Positions 51,077 through 61,558 are shown, counted from the first letter of the stretch. The stretch is 64,000 bases of DNA from Ureibacillus galli (GCF_014836845.1 NZ_JACSQA010000010.1:1-64000), one strand, 5' to 3'. A program made the numbers and translations. The notes: a model not told the origin generated them from the letters alone.

Positions 51077-51797
51077 ATTACCTATTATAGAGATTTTTGG
51101 TCCTACGATTCAAGGTGAAGGGATGGTAGTGGGCCAGAAGACAATGTTTGTACGTACTGCCGGCTGTGATTATTCATGTTCTTGGTGTGACTCTGCATTT
51201 ACATGGGATGGTACGGGCAAACATCTTATTGTTCAAATGACAGCGCAAGAAGTTTGGTCTGAGTTGAAACGCCTAGGAGGAAATGGGTTTTCATTCGTCA
51301 CGATTTCAGGAGGTAATCCTGCGCTTCTTCGTAATTTAGATGCACTTGTTGCCCTTTTAAAAGAGAATAATATAAAGATAGGCGTGGAAACACAGGGTAG
51401 TAAATGGCAAGACTGGTTGTATGATATCGATGAACTAACCATTTCACCAAAGCCTCCTAGTTCTAAAATGACGACAGATTTCTCTATACTCTCTACTATT
51501 TTAAAGAAACTTAGAGATAGAAATAACAATCAACATATATCTCTTAAAGTTGTTGTATTTAATCAAGAGGATTATCTTTATGCTAAAGAAGTTCATCGTA
51601 GATATCCGACCATTCCTTTTTATCTTCAGGTTGGAAATGATGACATTACTTCCTTGGACAATACGCAGTTAGTTAGCCATTTATTAGAAAAGTATCAAAC
51701 GCTAATAGATCAAGTGATGATGGATGAAGAATTAAAGAACGTTAAAATATTACCGCAGCTCCATACACTCATCTGGGGAAATAAAAGAGGCGTATAG
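51069..51797 (+). CDS. queE: 7-carboxy-7-deazaguanine synthase QueE
   Basis: The TTG at 51069 (GGATGGAG upstream) gives 242 residues, the family length. It is a radical SAM enzyme with C33-x3-C37-x2-C40 (AGCDYSCSWC) and the N-terminal EIFGPTIQGEGMVVGQKTMFVRT. It converts carboxytetrahydropterin to 7-carboxy-7-deazaguanine. queC, usually encoded in the same cluster, is not here. Confidence 0.95.
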   Translation: MSKLPIIEIFGPTIQGEGMVVGQKTMFVRTAGCDYSCSWCDSAFTWDGTGKHLIVQMTAQEVWSELKRLGGNGFSFVTISGGNPALLRNLDALVALLKENNIKIGVETQGSKWQDWLYDIDELTISPKPPSSKMTTDFSILSTILKKLRDRNNNQHISLKVVVFNQEDYLYAKEVHRRYPTIPFYLQVGNDDITSLDNTQLVSHLLEKYQTLIDQVMMDEELKNVKILPQLHTLIWGNKRGV

Positions 51798-51856
51798 CGC
51801 TCAACTCAGCATTATATTACAGAGAGCCATATCCTTTGGTTTTTATGAAAAAAAAT

Positions 51857-51899
51857 AACAGCATTCTCTCATTTAAAGATGGAGAAGTGCTGTTTTTTT
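51857..51899 (+). terminator. queE terminator
   Basis: Stem AACAGCATTCTC/GAGAAGTGCTGTT (one mismatch) followed by T residues. Confidence 0.87.
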
Positions 51900-52095
51900 G
51901 AATTCTTAAATTGAACTCTAGTTGTGTGAATGGTTGTTAATATCCAACAACCAACAGTTAGTCTATTCCAATCGCTATATTCTACTAGATTAAAAAACAC
52001 TCTAAAAGTTACTATGAAATAATATACAGAATTGTTAAACTATTAATAGCATCATGATTTTGCTTCAATTTAATCCTATTTAAGGAGGGAGAAAA

Positions 52096-52992
52096 ATGGA
52101 GCGTAAAGTGAATTTGATTCCATATCAAGTAGTAGAATGGTTTAACGAAAACGAATTGACGCAGGATTTGAAAATTAGCAACAAAGAAATGTTGGCACAA
52201 GAACTCAACATAGCAAAGGCAGTCTATTTAGAGTACAGCAATAACCAGACTTACTATGAGGAAGATAGGGACAAAGAAATTAAACAAACGTATTATAAAA
52301 ATACTTCTCTTGATAGAAAGAATATTCATGAGTTACTAGAAAAAACACATCAAAATAAGTTAGGTTACGCTCCTCACCGTTATGTCTATCCATGGGTAGA
52401 TCTTCAGAAGAATGGGAAACTTAAAAGCGTATATTCAGGGAAAGAGATGGATCCGCTCACTGTTATAGAAGCGGATATACGTATTTTAGAAGCTACAGGT
52501 GGGACTATCACTCATTTATCCGATGAGGTGACGTTAAATTGTGAGCATGTAGTACCCCAATCTTGGTTTGATAAGAGTCAACCAATGAGAGGGGATTTGC
52601 ACCATTTATTTGCCTGTGACCCCACATGCAACAGCCGCCGTGGGAACAGTCCCTATTATGATTTTCTTGACTATGTTCCGGAAGGCCATATCTTAGGTAT
52701 TGAGGAAGGTTGCGGGAAGGCAGATGAAGGGAAATTCGAACCTGAATATGGAAAGGGAATTGTTGCAAGGGCTACTTTTTATTTTTTGGCTCGATACCCT
52801 GGAACGATTAACAATAATTTGGTCAATATGAAGGTTTTACTTGAGTGGCATCAGAAATTTCCAGTGTCTTTATATGAAAAACACCGAAACCTTGCTATTT
52901 ATGATTTACAAGGAAACCGGAATCCATTTATTGATTTTCCAGAGTTCGCAGAAAAATGGATATTTGAAAAAGATGGTTTTAATGGATGCTAG
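52096..52992 (+). CDS. Endonuclease I family nuclease
   Basis: A 298-residue protein. NCEHVVPQSWF (H151), the GDLHHLFACDPTCNSRRGN stretch (His169-170, Asn179) and GIVARATFYFLARYP are hallmarks of the endonuclease I (EndA/BsnA) beta-beta-alpha-metal nucleases. Relatives are often secreted, but I see no signal peptide, so it may act in the cytoplasm or be exported otherwise. GGAGGGAG precedes the ATG. Flanking genes are unrelated and it has its own terminator. Confidence 0.88.
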   Translation: MERKVNLIPYQVVEWFNENELTQDLKISNKEMLAQELNIAKAVYLEYSNNQTYYEEDRDKEIKQTYYKNTSLDRKNIHELLEKTHQNKLGYAPHRYVYPWVDLQKNGKLKSVYSGKEMDPLTVIEADIRILEATGGTITHLSDEVTLNCEHVVPQSWFDKSQPMRGDLHHLFACDPTCNSRRGNSPYYDFLDYVPEGHILGIEEGCGKADEGKFEPEYGKGIVARATFYFLARYPGTINNNLVNMKVLLEWHQKFPVSLYEKHRNLAIYDLQGNRNPFIDFPEFAEKWIFEKDGFNGC

Positions 52993-53018
52993 TATTTTTT
53001 CATACAGAACTTAAAAAA

Positions 53019-53042
53019 ACAGCACATGGTTGCTGTTTTTTT
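53019..53042 (+). terminator. Nuclease gene terminator
   Basis: Short stem AACAGCA/TGCTGTT with a five-base loop, followed by T residues. Confidence 0.8.
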
Positions 53043-53274
53043 AAGTTTGAAGAAAAGAGAATCGCGGCTTAGAATAAATAAGTTAGCTTGATCTGAAAGA
53101 ATTCAATTAGGACTTGTACAAAATCCCCTTTTCTCTAATTCCTCTTTTAAAGATAGGGTCATTTGGTGAACCATATAAGTAAATGAGGTTTTTTAGGAAA
53201 GGAATTTCTATGATTAAGGTTTATGTAGAAAGGTAAGAAGGGTAACTTTTTATAGATTTTAAGGAGAAATGTTA

Positions 53275-54108
53275 ATGCCATATATAGAGAGAAAACCTCC
53301 GGAAAAGTTAGCTCCATATGTTAAATGCATTTGGTATTTAAATCATCGCTATAACGAATGGAACCACGATGAAGTCCTTTGGCCGGATGGATGTTATGAA
53401 CTAATTTTTCATTTTGGATCAAATTATCGAGTAAATAATGAACAAATGGAGACTTCATTTTTAATTGGTTCTTTGACTCGTTACCATCGATTAAAGTCAG
53501 ATGGTGAAATCCGTCTATTTGGTGTTCGTATAAAGCCGTGGGCATTAAACTATTTCCTCGACCAAGCTGTTGATTTAAAGAAGATGAAAGATACATTTGT
53601 TCCTCTAAAATATCTATTTAAAGAGGAAGATATTAAATTAATGGAAAGCAATTTAAAAGAAGCATCTCTGGAAGAAGGAATTAAGTTAGTTAATCGTTTC
53701 ATTTTGGATGCCTTTCACCCAAATTATTTTACAAATAACGATTTCATCCAAATATTAGCCGACTTATTTAATCGACCTGTTCAAGTACAATTACAAGACG
53801 CCATTTTAATGAGTAATTATTCTCAAAGACAATTTGAACGTAAAGTTATTGAATTGACAGGACTTTCCCCAAAAAAGCTGAGTAAAGTAGCTCGATTTAA
53901 TCAAGTCCGATTAAAATTATTTTTTCATCCACAAACCGACTTATACGATCTAATGGAAGAGTTCGGATACTACGATTATGCCCATTTCTCAAAGGATTTT
54001 AAGGAATGTATGGGTCTCACGCCAAAGGAATATAGAAACTGGATGCTCGAAAAAGTGAACAATAGTCCTCAAAAAGCTAAACATGTCGATTTTTTACAAG
54101 ATGAATAA
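53275..54108 (+). CDS. AraC-family transcriptional regulator
   Basis: The ATG at 53275 has GGAGAA at good distance; one at 53269 abuts it. The 277-residue protein has an N-terminal DUF6597-like sensing region (PPEKLAPYVKCIWYLN, WPDGCYELIFHFG, LFGVRIKPWALNYFL). The C-terminal AraC helix-turn-helix pair contains YSQRQFERKVIELTGLSPKKLSKVARFNQV and GYYDYAHFSKDFKECMGLTPKEYR. It lies 47 bp before a VOC gene, probably its target or partner. Confidence 0.9.
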   Translation: MPYIERKPPEKLAPYVKCIWYLNHRYNEWNHDEVLWPDGCYELIFHFGSNYRVNNEQMETSFLIGSLTRYHRLKSDGEIRLFGVRIKPWALNYFLDQAVDLKKMKDTFVPLKYLFKEEDIKLMESNLKEASLEEGIKLVNRFILDAFHPNYFTNNDFIQILADLFNRPVQVQLQDAILMSNYSQRQFERKVIELTGLSPKKLSKVARFNQVRLKLFFHPQTDLYDLMEEFGYYDYAHFSKDFKECMGLTPKEYRNWMLEKVNNSPQKAKHVDFLQDE

Positions 54109-54155
54109 TCCCTTTTTTAGTAGGATAGAGCTAGTAATTTTAAGGAGGAAAAGTA

Positions 54156-54518
54156 ATGATAACAAATATCGCAACTGTTGCAGTATATGTAGATGACCAA
54201 GAGAGAGCTAAGGAATTTTGGACGAAAAAGGTAGGGTTTGAAGTCGTTGCTGAACATCCAATGGGACCTAAAGCATCGTGGCTTGAAGTGGCTCCACCAA
54301 ACACTAAAAGTCGCCTCGTTCTTTATCCAAAGGCCATGATGAAAGGATATGAAAGTAAACAAGCATCCATTGTGTTTGATTGTGATAATGTGAAGGATAC
54401 GTACGAAAAAATGTTAGCAAATGGTGTTAACTTTAAGGAAGAGTTAAATGAAATGCAGTGGGGGAGCTATGCACTTTTCACTGATGAAGACGGGAATGAA
54501 TTCCTTATTAAGGGATAG
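54156..54518 (+). CDS. VOC-family (glyoxalase-fold) protein
   Basis: A 120-residue single-domain vicinal oxygen chelate protein: VAVYVDDQERAKEFWTKKVGFEVVAEHPMG at the start, WGSYALFTDEDGNEFLIKG at the end with a metal-binding Glu. Members include glyoxalases, dioxygenases and antibiotic-binding proteins; the substrate cannot be read from sequence. AAGGAGG precedes the ATG. Confidence 0.9.
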   Translation: MITNIATVAVYVDDQERAKEFWTKKVGFEVVAEHPMGPKASWLEVAPPNTKSRLVLYPKAMMKGYESKQASIVFDCDNVKDTYEKMLANGVNFKEELNEMQWGSYALFTDEDGNEFLIKG

Positions 54519-54559
54519 TAACAGGATTATAAGATATTAAAGCCATATTTATATTGAAG

Positions 54560-54588
54560 GAGACCGTTTATTAGGCGGTCTCTTTTTT
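54560..54588 (+). terminator. VOC gene terminator
   Basis: Stem GAGACCG/CGGTCTC with a nine-base loop, followed by T residues. Confidence 0.88.
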
Positions 54589-54780
54589 GTTTTCGGGCAC
54601 ACGCATCATTGAGGGGACGCAAAGCATTGTTAGTCAGAGGAAATCTTAACCAAGATACAAAAAAGGTTTCAAAACGTTAAAAAAATGTTTACTATATGGA
54701 GGGTTGTATTTGGACACACAAAAAACATATCGATAGCTTAAGTTATTAATAAACAGTTGTATGAAATAAAGGGGTATAAC

Positions 54781-56523
54781 ATGAGAAAACGCGGTATCAC
54801 CGTTAAATTATTCGCTGTAACAGCTTTATTCTTTTTGGTGTTTTACGCCATGATTATGATATTTCAACTATTATTCTTTGATCGTTTTTATCAGCATTAT
54901 AAAACGAAAGAAGTTGCAAAGCATATCCATCAATTAGCAGAAGGGTATGAGAGTAATTCCTGGAGTGAAGAGGAACTGACAAAACAGACGCTTTCTTACA
55001 TGAGGGAGACTAAAAGCCCGTTGACGATTGTGGACGCGGATGGGTATCAATTGGTCCAGGATCCTTTTAACATTATGCTAGAAACTGATGATGGCAAAGT
55101 GCTAGAAGTGTCGCTTTCCTTACTCGTTATCAATTATGGAAAACAGTTGCGCGCATTGAATATTACAAAGGGAGATACATTGATTGTGCAAGGAGAAGCA
55201 GATGCGATGGTTCCTTCCGTCATATATCCATCTATTATTACAAAAAATGCGTCTAGTGTTGGTGAAGAATTGGCCGAAAATGAAGTGACAATTGAAGGAA
55301 AAGTAAAAAGCACTTCACTACCGAAAAATGGGGTCATGAATAGGGGACTAGGACTTCTTTATGATGCGTTACTAGAATGGTTCCCCCTCGAGGAGGCGCA
55401 GTTAAAGCGGCTTTCCAAAGGGGAAAGTATGCAAATTGACTGGGTGGAGCCATGGAGTGGAAAACATAATTTAGTACTAATTGAGCCATTAAAGAAAGAC
55501 GGAGAAATACAATATATGTTCTCTGTTACATCTCTTCAGGAAATTAAAGATACTAATGAAGCGCTACGGATATTTTATCTATATATCGGAATAGCAGGCT
55601 TCTTCCTTATCCTTTTGCTGTCGATTTTCTTCTCCCGTCTTGTAAGCAGACCACTGATTAAGCTGAATGAAATGGCAAAAAAAATGGTGCATTTAGACTT
55701 CTCGTCAGCGAAGCCGATTAAACAGAAGGATGAGCTTGGGAGCCTTTCCAATAATATGCTTATTATGGCACAAAACTTGAATATTGCATTAAATGACTTG
55801 AAAAAAGCCAATGGAAAGCTGAAGCAGGATATGGAACAACGTGAGCAAATGGAAAAGGAGCAGCGAGAGTTTTTCGAGTATGCATCGCATGAACTGAAGA
55901 CACCGCTCAGCATTGTGAAAAGCTTCGCCGAGGGGCTGCAGGATGGTGTCAGTCCCGATAAGCAAGACCACTATGTAGAAGTGATCATTGAGGAAGCGGA
56001 CAAAATGGAAGTGTTAATTAAAGATATGTTGGATTTGGCTAAGTTGGAGAACGGTGCCATTAAACTTAGAAAAATATCTTTCCTGCTCAGTGAAATGATT
56101 GAGAATTTGGCAGATAAATTATTCTGTATAGCAAAAGAGAAAAACGTTACCATTGAAATCATGCCGAAGAATGAACAACCAATTTTGGCCGATTATGAGT
56201 GGATGGAACGAGTAATGAAAAATTTCTTAATGAATGCAGTCCGACACAGTGAGCCCGATTCTGTCATTACGATTCGAATCGAATTGAATCAGGAAAATGG
56301 CGACAGTGTGTTTATAATCGAAAACAAAGGGATGCATATACCAGAAGAGCAGTTGGATAAGATCTGGAAACGTTTCTATCGTACTGAATCTTCTCGAAGT
56401 CGTATGACGGGCGGTACGGGATTAGGGTTGGCAATTGTCCAGCAAATTCTTGATCTGCATGGATTCCATTACGGAGCGGAAAATATGCCGGATGGCGTGC
56501 GTTTCTATGTTCATTTCAATTAA
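54781..56523 (+). CDS. Sensor histidine kinase upstream of dlt
   Basis: The ATG at 54781 gives 580 residues; an in-frame ATG at 54757 lacks a better ribosome-binding site. TM1 (about 8-34) and TM2 (about 265-285) enclose a large extracellular domain. HAMP, HisKA with H370 in YASHELKTP, and the HATPase with NFLMNAVRHS, IENKG and GGTGLGLAIVQQ follow. It precedes its response regulator and the dlt operon, so it probably senses envelope stress such as cationic peptides (inference). Codon choice appears less AT-biased than in the origin block. Confidence 0.9.
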   Translation: MRKRGITVKLFAVTALFFLVFYAMIMIFQLLFFDRFYQHYKTKEVAKHIHQLAEGYESNSWSEEELTKQTLSYMRETKSPLTIVDADGYQLVQDPFNIMLETDDGKVLEVSLSLLVINYGKQLRALNITKGDTLIVQGEADAMVPSVIYPSIITKNASSVGEELAENEVTIEGKVKSTSLPKNGVMNRGLGLLYDALLEWFPLEEAQLKRLSKGESMQIDWVEPWSGKHNLVLIEPLKKDGEIQYMFSVTSLQEIKDTNEALRIFYLYIGIAGFFLILLLSIFFSRLVSRPLIKLNEMAKKMVHLDFSSAKPIKQKDELGSLSNNMLIMAQNLNIALNDLKKANGKLKQDMEQREQMEKEQREFFEYASHELKTPLSIVKSFAEGLQDGVSPDKQDHYVEVIIEEADKMEVLIKDMLDLAKLENGAIKLRKISFLLSEMIENLADKLFCIAKEKNVTIEIMPKNEQPILADYEWMERVMKNFLMNAVRHSEPDSVITIRIELNQENGDSVFIIENKGMHIPEEQLDKIWKRFYRTESSRSRMTGGTGLGLAIVQQILDLHGFHYGAENMPDGVRFYVHFN

Positions 56524-56600
56524 TAGGATTAAATGCCTAAGAGGACACATGAAAGACATATAACCTTGTTAATATATAGAAATTGGAAGGAAGATTCACG

Positions 56601-57272
56601 ATGGGGAAGAAAGTGTTGCTTGTCGAGGATGAAGTGAGAATCCGAGAAGTTGTAGCCGATTATTTCAAAAAAGACGGTTGGGATGTCTATGAAACGGATA
56701 ATGGCAGCAGTGCCATTGACTGGTTTGACGCTGTTTATCCGGATTTAGTCATCCTCGATATCATGATGCCACATATGGATGGATTTGCTGTCACTAGGCA
56801 GATTCGAATGGGATCAGGTGTACCTATTATTCTGCTGACAGCAAAATCCAGTGACGATGACAAAATTCATGGGTTTGAACTTGGGGCCGATGATTATGTT
56901 ACTAAGCCATTCAGTCCAAAAGTATTAGTTGCACGGGCTAATTCTTTAATGAAACGAGCAACAGAACATTACTTGCCGACTGGTCATATGATTAGCTTCG
57001 GTGAAGCAATCATTAATACGAAGTCCCATCAGCTTCAGCTTGAAGGTCAACAAGTGGAATTGACGCCAAAAGAATATGAATTATTGGTATTCCTAATTCA
57101 GCATAAAAATAATGTCCTTTCTCGTGAAACCATTTTAAATCACGTATGGGGTTTGGACTTCGATGGTGATATTCGAGTTGTTGATACACACATTAAAAAG
57201 CTGAGAGCTAAATTAGGCTGTGAATCGCATCATATCCGGACTGTGATTGGAACCGGCTATAAATTTGAATAA
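56601..57272 (+). CDS. OmpR-family response regulator upstream of dlt
   Basis: The ATG at 56601 (GGAAGGAAGA upstream) gives 223 residues. Phosphoacceptor D53 lies in VILDIMMPHMDG, Lys in TKPFSPK, and the winged helix has LTPKEYELLVFLIQ and IRVVDTHIKKLRAKLG. Order kinase-then-regulator is the reverse of walRK. It is 14 bp before dltX. It likely regulates dltXABCD, as DltRS does in group B streptococci. Confidence 0.92.
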   Translation: MGKKVLLVEDEVRIREVVADYFKKDGWDVYETDNGSSAIDWFDAVYPDLVILDIMMPHMDGFAVTRQIRMGSGVPIILLTAKSSDDDKIHGFELGADDYVTKPFSPKVLVARANSLMKRATEHYLPTGHMISFGEAIINTKSHQLQLEGQQVELTPKEYELLVFLIQHKNNVLSRETILNHVWGLDFDGDIRVVDTHIKKLRAKLGCESHHIRTVIGTGYKFE

Positions 57273-57286
57273 AAGGAAGAGAGAAG

Positions 57287-57433
57287 ATGAATAAGCTCAA
57301 ACAGATATATACGAACACAGGTGTCCGTTTTGCTTTGCATACTTTTTTTTATCTAGCAATCCTTGTTACCTTGTTCTTGATGTACGGCTTCCATACAGCA
57401 AATACAGGCAACTATATTTACAATGATTTCTAA
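57287..57433 (+). CDS. dltX: Teichoic acid D-alanylation protein DltX
   Basis: A 48-residue protein: a basic N-terminus, one membrane helix (about 13-36: [23 protein letters not shown]) and the C-terminal motif [10 protein letters not shown]. This matches DltX (F-I-Y-N-E/D-F ending), the small protein encoded just before dltA that takes part in D-alanine transfer across the membrane. AAGGAAGAGAG precedes the ATG. Confidence 0.93.
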   Translation: MNKLKQIYTNTGVRFALHTFFYLAILVTLFLMYGFHTANTGNYIYNDF

Positions 57434-57450
57434 ATGGAGAAGATAATAAA

Positions 57451-58953
57451 ATGAAACTTTTAACTCGTATTGCACAGCATGCGGCCAGAAATCCTGAACA
57501 GACAGCATTTCGTACAGAGGACCATGTGCTGAATTACAGAATGCTTTGGGACAAATCCAGCAAGCTAGCAAACTTAATACATACTATGCAGCTCGAGCGG
57601 CAAAAGCCAGTTGTTGTATATGGTCATATGGGTATTGATATGCCTGTATCGTTCCTCGCCTGTGTACAGGCTGGCCATCCTTATATACCCGTAGATACAT
57701 CCATTCCAATGGAACGGGTGCGCCTAATTGTGGAAAAATCAGGTGCAGGTTTAGTTATTAATACAACAGATAGTATGCTAGATTTTGATAATGTTACGGT
57801 TTTACAAACATTAGGACTTGATCTCGAACAGGAAGAACTTATTCGTAGTGAATACTGGGTCAAGCCCGATGAAGTGTTTTATATCATTTATACGTCCGGC
57901 AGTACTGGAAATCCAAAGGGCGTTCAAATAACAGCAGCAAATCTGCAATCTTTTACCGATTGGATGACAGGTGATTTTCCGTTAGATCAAGGGAAGGTAT
58001 TCTTGAATCAGGCACCATTTTCATTCGACTTGTCTGTAATGGATTTTTATCCAGCGCTGCAGAGCGGGGGTTCAATCCATGCTTTGGAGAAAGAAGTCAT
58101 CAATAAGCCGAAGCTTTTATTTGAAAACTTAAGTCGCTCTGCTTTGCAAATATGGACATCAACGCCATCCTTTGTGCAAATGTGTTTTCCAAATCCAGAC
58201 TTTAATCAAAAGATGCTTCCGGAGCTTGAGGTATTCCTTTTCTGTGGTGAAGTGTTACCACTAGCTGTAGCAAAAGAGCTGAAAGAACGCTTCCCAAGAG
58301 CAAGGATTTTTAATACTTATGGGCCTACAGAAGCAACTGTTGCTGTGACATCTATTGAAATTACGGAAGAATGGCTAGCTAAAGAGAAAGCACTGCCAGT
58401 AGGTTATCCAAAACCGGATATGCGTATTTTTGTTGTGGACGAATTAGGTAATCCACTCCCAGAAGGTGAAAAGGGAGAGCTTATCCTTGCCGGTCCAAGT
58501 GTGTCAAAAGGTTATTTAGGTGAGCCGTTACTGACAGAAAAATCATTCGGCATTATGGACGGAATGAACGCCTATCGTACTGGAGATGTCGGCTTTATTC
58601 AGGACGGGCTGGTGTACTGCCAGGGCAGACTGGATTATCAAATCAAGTTGCATGGTTACCGGATGGAGCTGGAAGAGATTGAGTTCCACCTTAATCAGTC
58701 TGAATATATTAAGGCTGCCATTATTATCCCATATGCGCCAAATGAAGAAATTGAATACTTGATTGCGGCAGTTGTCCCGGCGGATCATAACTTTGAGAAG
58801 GAGTATATGCTGACAGCGGCTATTCGAAAAGATCTTGCTTTGCGCTTGCCAGCCTATATGATCCCTCGTAAGTTCACGTATTATACTGCTCTTCCAATGA
58901 CGAACAATGGGAAAGCAGATCGTAAGAAAATGAAGGAAGAGGTATTCGTATGA
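57451..58953 (+). CDS. dltA: D-alanine--DltC ligase DltA
   Basis: A 500-residue acyl-adenylate enzyme that activates D-alanine with ATP and loads it on DltC. Motifs include [39 protein letters not shown] and the C-terminal Lys in [13 protein letters not shown] precedes the ATG. Its stop overlaps the dltB start by four bases. Confidence 0.97.
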   Translation: MKLLTRIAQHAARNPEQTAFRTEDHVLNYRMLWDKSSKLANLIHTMQLERQKPVVVYGHMGIDMPVSFLACVQAGHPYIPVDTSIPMERVRLIVEKSGAGLVINTTDSMLDFDNVTVLQTLGLDLEQEELIRSEYWVKPDEVFYIIYTSGSTGNPKGVQITAANLQSFTDWMTGDFPLDQGKVFLNQAPFSFDLSVMDFYPALQSGGSIHALEKEVINKPKLLFENLSRSALQIWTSTPSFVQMCFPNPDFNQKMLPELEVFLFCGEVLPLAVAKELKERFPRARIFNTYGPTEATVAVTSIEITEEWLAKEKALPVGYPKPDMRIFVVDELGNPLPEGEKGELILAGPSVSKGYLGEPLLTEKSFGIMDGMNAYRTGDVGFIQDGLVYCQGRLDYQIKLHGYRMELEEIEFHLNQSEYIKAAIIIPYAPNEEIEYLIAAVVPADHNFEKEYMLTAAIRKDLALRLPAYMIPRKFTYYTALPMTNNGKADRKKMKEEVFV

Positions 58954-60107
58954 CGCCGTATAGCTCTTTTCTTTTCTTTATCATTCTAGGAATCTTACTA
59001 TTGCCGACGATGATTCTAGGCACAATGGGAAAACGTTTCCGGTATTACAACGTTTTTGTCTCCATTGTTGTATTGGCGATTATATTTTCAGAAGGGGGTT
59101 CAGGCTTTTTCTCGTTAATAGCCTTCACCATCCTTCAGCTAGTACTAATTAAAGGCTATATTACTTATCGACAGACTAAAAATAGCAGCCTTGTATTTTA
59201 TGTAATAAGTTTACTGTCAATTCTGCCTTTAATTTTATCCAAAGTCTTGCCGATTTTGGCAGTAGATAACTGGGCAAGCTTTTTAGGTATTTCCTATCTG
59301 ACATTCCGAGCTGTCCAAATCATTATCGAAACAAGAGATGGATTGATAAAGGAGCAGCTCTCGATCTTTCAGCTTGTCAATTTTATGTTGTTTTACCCAA
59401 CAATTTCATCAGGTCCGATTGACCGCTTCCGTCGATTCCAGAAGGATGAAGAAAAGCGCTGGGCACCTGAGGAATACAAAGAACTACTTTATAAAGGAAT
59501 CAATAAAATTTTCATAGGTTTTTTGTATAAATTTATCATCGGTTATAGTATCAATTCGTACTTCATTATGAACCTAGATTATATAGCGGATGGCAAGTTT
59601 AGTTATCATTTATTGTATATGTACAGCTATAGCTTGTACCTATTCTTCGACTTTGCAGGTTATACGGCTTTTGCAGTCGGGGTCAGTTATATTATGGGAA
59701 TCCGGTCACCGGAGAACTTTAATAAGCCATTCTTAAGTCGTAACATCAAGGATTTCTGGAATAGATGGCATATGTCACTATCGTTCTGGTTCCGTGATTA
59801 TGTATTTATGCGCTTCGTCTTTCTTATGAAGAAGAAAAAGTGGATTAAGAACAAAATGCTCGTTTCGAATCTAGGTTATATCCTGCTGTTCCTACTCATG
59901 GGTGTATGGCATGGATTAGCGATTCAATACATCATTTATGGAGCTTACCATGCTCTAATGATGACTGGTTTTAATTTCTTTGAGACCTGGAATAAGAAAC
60001 ATAAACGCTGGCCAACAGGAAGAGCCATGACAATTGTATCTATCGTTATTACTTTTCATGTCGTTTGTTTCGGTTTTTATCTGTTTTCTGGCAAACCATT
60101 TCAATAA
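58950..60107 (+). CDS. dltB: D-alanyl transfer protein DltB (MBOAT family)
   Basis: A 385-residue polytopic membrane protein. [29 protein letters not shown] and the active-site His in [15 protein letters not shown] define the MBOAT acyltransferase DltB. It receives D-alanine from DltC and passes it outwards. Confidence 0.97.
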   Translation: MTPYSSFLFFIILGILLLPTMILGTMGKRFRYYNVFVSIVVLAIIFSEGGSGFFSLIAFTILQLVLIKGYITYRQTKNSSLVFYVISLLSILPLILSKVLPILAVDNWASFLGISYLTFRAVQIIIETRDGLIKEQLSIFQLVNFMLFYPTISSGPIDRFRRFQKDEEKRWAPEEYKELLYKGINKIFIGFLYKFIIGYSINSYFIMNLDYIADGKFSYHLLYMYSYSLYLFFDFAGYTAFAVGVSYIMGIRSPENFNKPFLSRNIKDFWNRWHMSLSFWFRDYVFMRFVFLMKKKKWIKNKMLVSNLGYILLFLLMGVWHGLAIQYIIYGAYHALMMTGFNFFETWNKKHKRWPTGRAMTIVSIVITFHVVCFGFYLFSGKPFQ

Positions 60108-60122
60108 AAGGAGATTATACAT

Positions 60123-60359
60123 ATGAATTTTAAAGAGAGAGTACTACAAGTGATTGCGGAAGTTTGTGAAGATGATGTTGTGAAAGAAAATCATGATTTA
60201 GATATATTCGAAGAAGGGTTGATTGATTCATTTGCGACAGTAGAATTACTTGTTCAATTCCAGGAGCAGCTTGATATCAATGTACCAATTACGGAGTTCG
60301 ATCGGGATACTTGGAATACACCAAATGCTATCGTTGATCGTCTGAATGAGCTGAAATAA
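60123..60359 (+). CDS. dltC: D-alanyl carrier protein DltC
   Basis: A 78-residue carrier with the phosphopantetheine-attachment Ser36 in [13 protein letters not shown]. It carries D-alanine as a thioester between DltA and DltB. AAAGGAG precedes the ATG. Its TAA overlaps the dltD ATG by one base. Confidence 0.97.
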   Translation: MNFKERVLQVIAEVCEDDVVKENHDLDIFEEGLIDSFATVELLVQFQEQLDINVPITEFDRDTWNTPNAIVDRLNELK

Positions 60360-61519
60360 TGAAGAAGAAGTATTTATTTGGACCAATCATTCTTGCATTG
60401 GTCCTGTTTGCCGGGGTCGTATTTGTACCCGTATCATGGCTGGTTAAGATAATTCCAGCAGATCGTTTAGAGGAATCGGCTATCAGCTTGGAACCAAATA
60501 TGTTCCAAGGAACATATTTGCAAAGTGAAATGCTTAAAAGCTCAACGTATGTTCCAATTTATGGTTCTTCTGAATTGTCGCGTTGGGATCCATTCCATCC
60601 ATCGAATTATTTTGAAACGAATGATGCTGCCTTTACACCTTATTTAGTAGGGAAAGGCGGAATGACTTCAATTATTCATGATTTAAACTTTGCAACGCAT
60701 GCCGATCAATTGAAGAACAAGCAAATGGTCATCATCGTATCGCCGCAATGGTTTGTAAAGCATGGTACAGACGAACAGCATTTTGCACCAAACTATTCTT
60801 CCTTGCAAGCGTACCAGCTTCCTTTCAATAAGGTTGTAGACGAGCAGGTGAAACGCCAATTGATGGAGCGTCTAATGACGTATAATGCGGTCAAAAACGA
60901 CCCGATACTTTATAAGCTTTACGATGCTTACTTGAATGATAAAAAGGCTATGTTTAATACTTTATCTGTTCCTGCAAAGGCTTATATATCCATGCTTGAG
61001 AAAAAGGATTTGTATTTTACTCTTCTGAAAGATAAACCAACTAATCGCCATCAGTCAGATGAAGTGAAGGACAAAACATGGGAAGAACTGAAGGCACAAG
61101 CCGATGCTTACGGCGAGAAACGGACACAGCATTCCCAATTTTATATTGATGACAAAGTGTATAATCATAAGAAACATTACATTAAGAGCATGGAAGGAAA
61201 GAACAAAGATCATTCCTATGCAGAATCCCTTGAGTACGATGATTTCCAGTTAATGCTTGATATTCTTAAGGAAGCTGAGGCTAAACCGCTCTTTGTGATT
61301 ATCCCTGTAAATGGATCGTATTATGATTACACAGGATTCCCTCAAAAAGGAAGACAAGATTACTACGATCGTATAAAACAGCAGATTAGTGATAGTGGCT
61401 TTACTTACGCTGATTATTCCGACCATGAATATGATCCGTATTTTATGCGTGACACGATTCATATTGGTTGGAAAGGTTGGGTTTATTTAGATAAAGATAT
61501 GCAGGAATTCCTCGAATAG
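60359..61519 (+). CDS. dltD: D-alanine transfer protein DltD
   Basis: A 386-residue protein with one N-terminal membrane helix (about 5-30) and an SGNH-like extracellular domain: YGSSELSRWDPFHPSNYF holds the catalytic Ser, and the C-terminal DTIHIGWKGW holds the Asp-x-x-His. It completes D-alanylation of lipoteichoic acid, reducing net negative surface charge. Confidence 0.96.
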   Translation: MKKKYLFGPIILALVLFAGVVFVPVSWLVKIIPADRLEESAISLEPNMFQGTYLQSEMLKSSTYVPIYGSSELSRWDPFHPSNYFETNDAAFTPYLVGKGGMTSIIHDLNFATHADQLKNKQMVIIVSPQWFVKHGTDEQHFAPNYSSLQAYQLPFNKVVDEQVKRQLMERLMTYNAVKNDPILYKLYDAYLNDKKAMFNTLSVPAKAYISMLEKKDLYFTLLKDKPTNRHQSDEVKDKTWEELKAQADAYGEKRTQHSQFYIDDKVYNHKKHYIKSMEGKNKDHSYAESLEYDDFQLMLDILKEAEAKPLFVIIPVNGSYYDYTGFPQKGRQDYYDRIKQQISDSGFTYADYSDHEYDPYFMRDTIHIGWKGWVYLDKDMQEFLE

Positions 61520-61525
61520 CATTAA

Positions 61526-61558
61526 AAATGCCCCACCAATTAGGTGGGGCATTTTTTT
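61526..61558 (+). terminator. dlt operon terminator
   Basis: Stem AAATGCCCCACC/GGTGGGGCATTT with a five-base loop and seven T residues. Confidence 0.93.
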
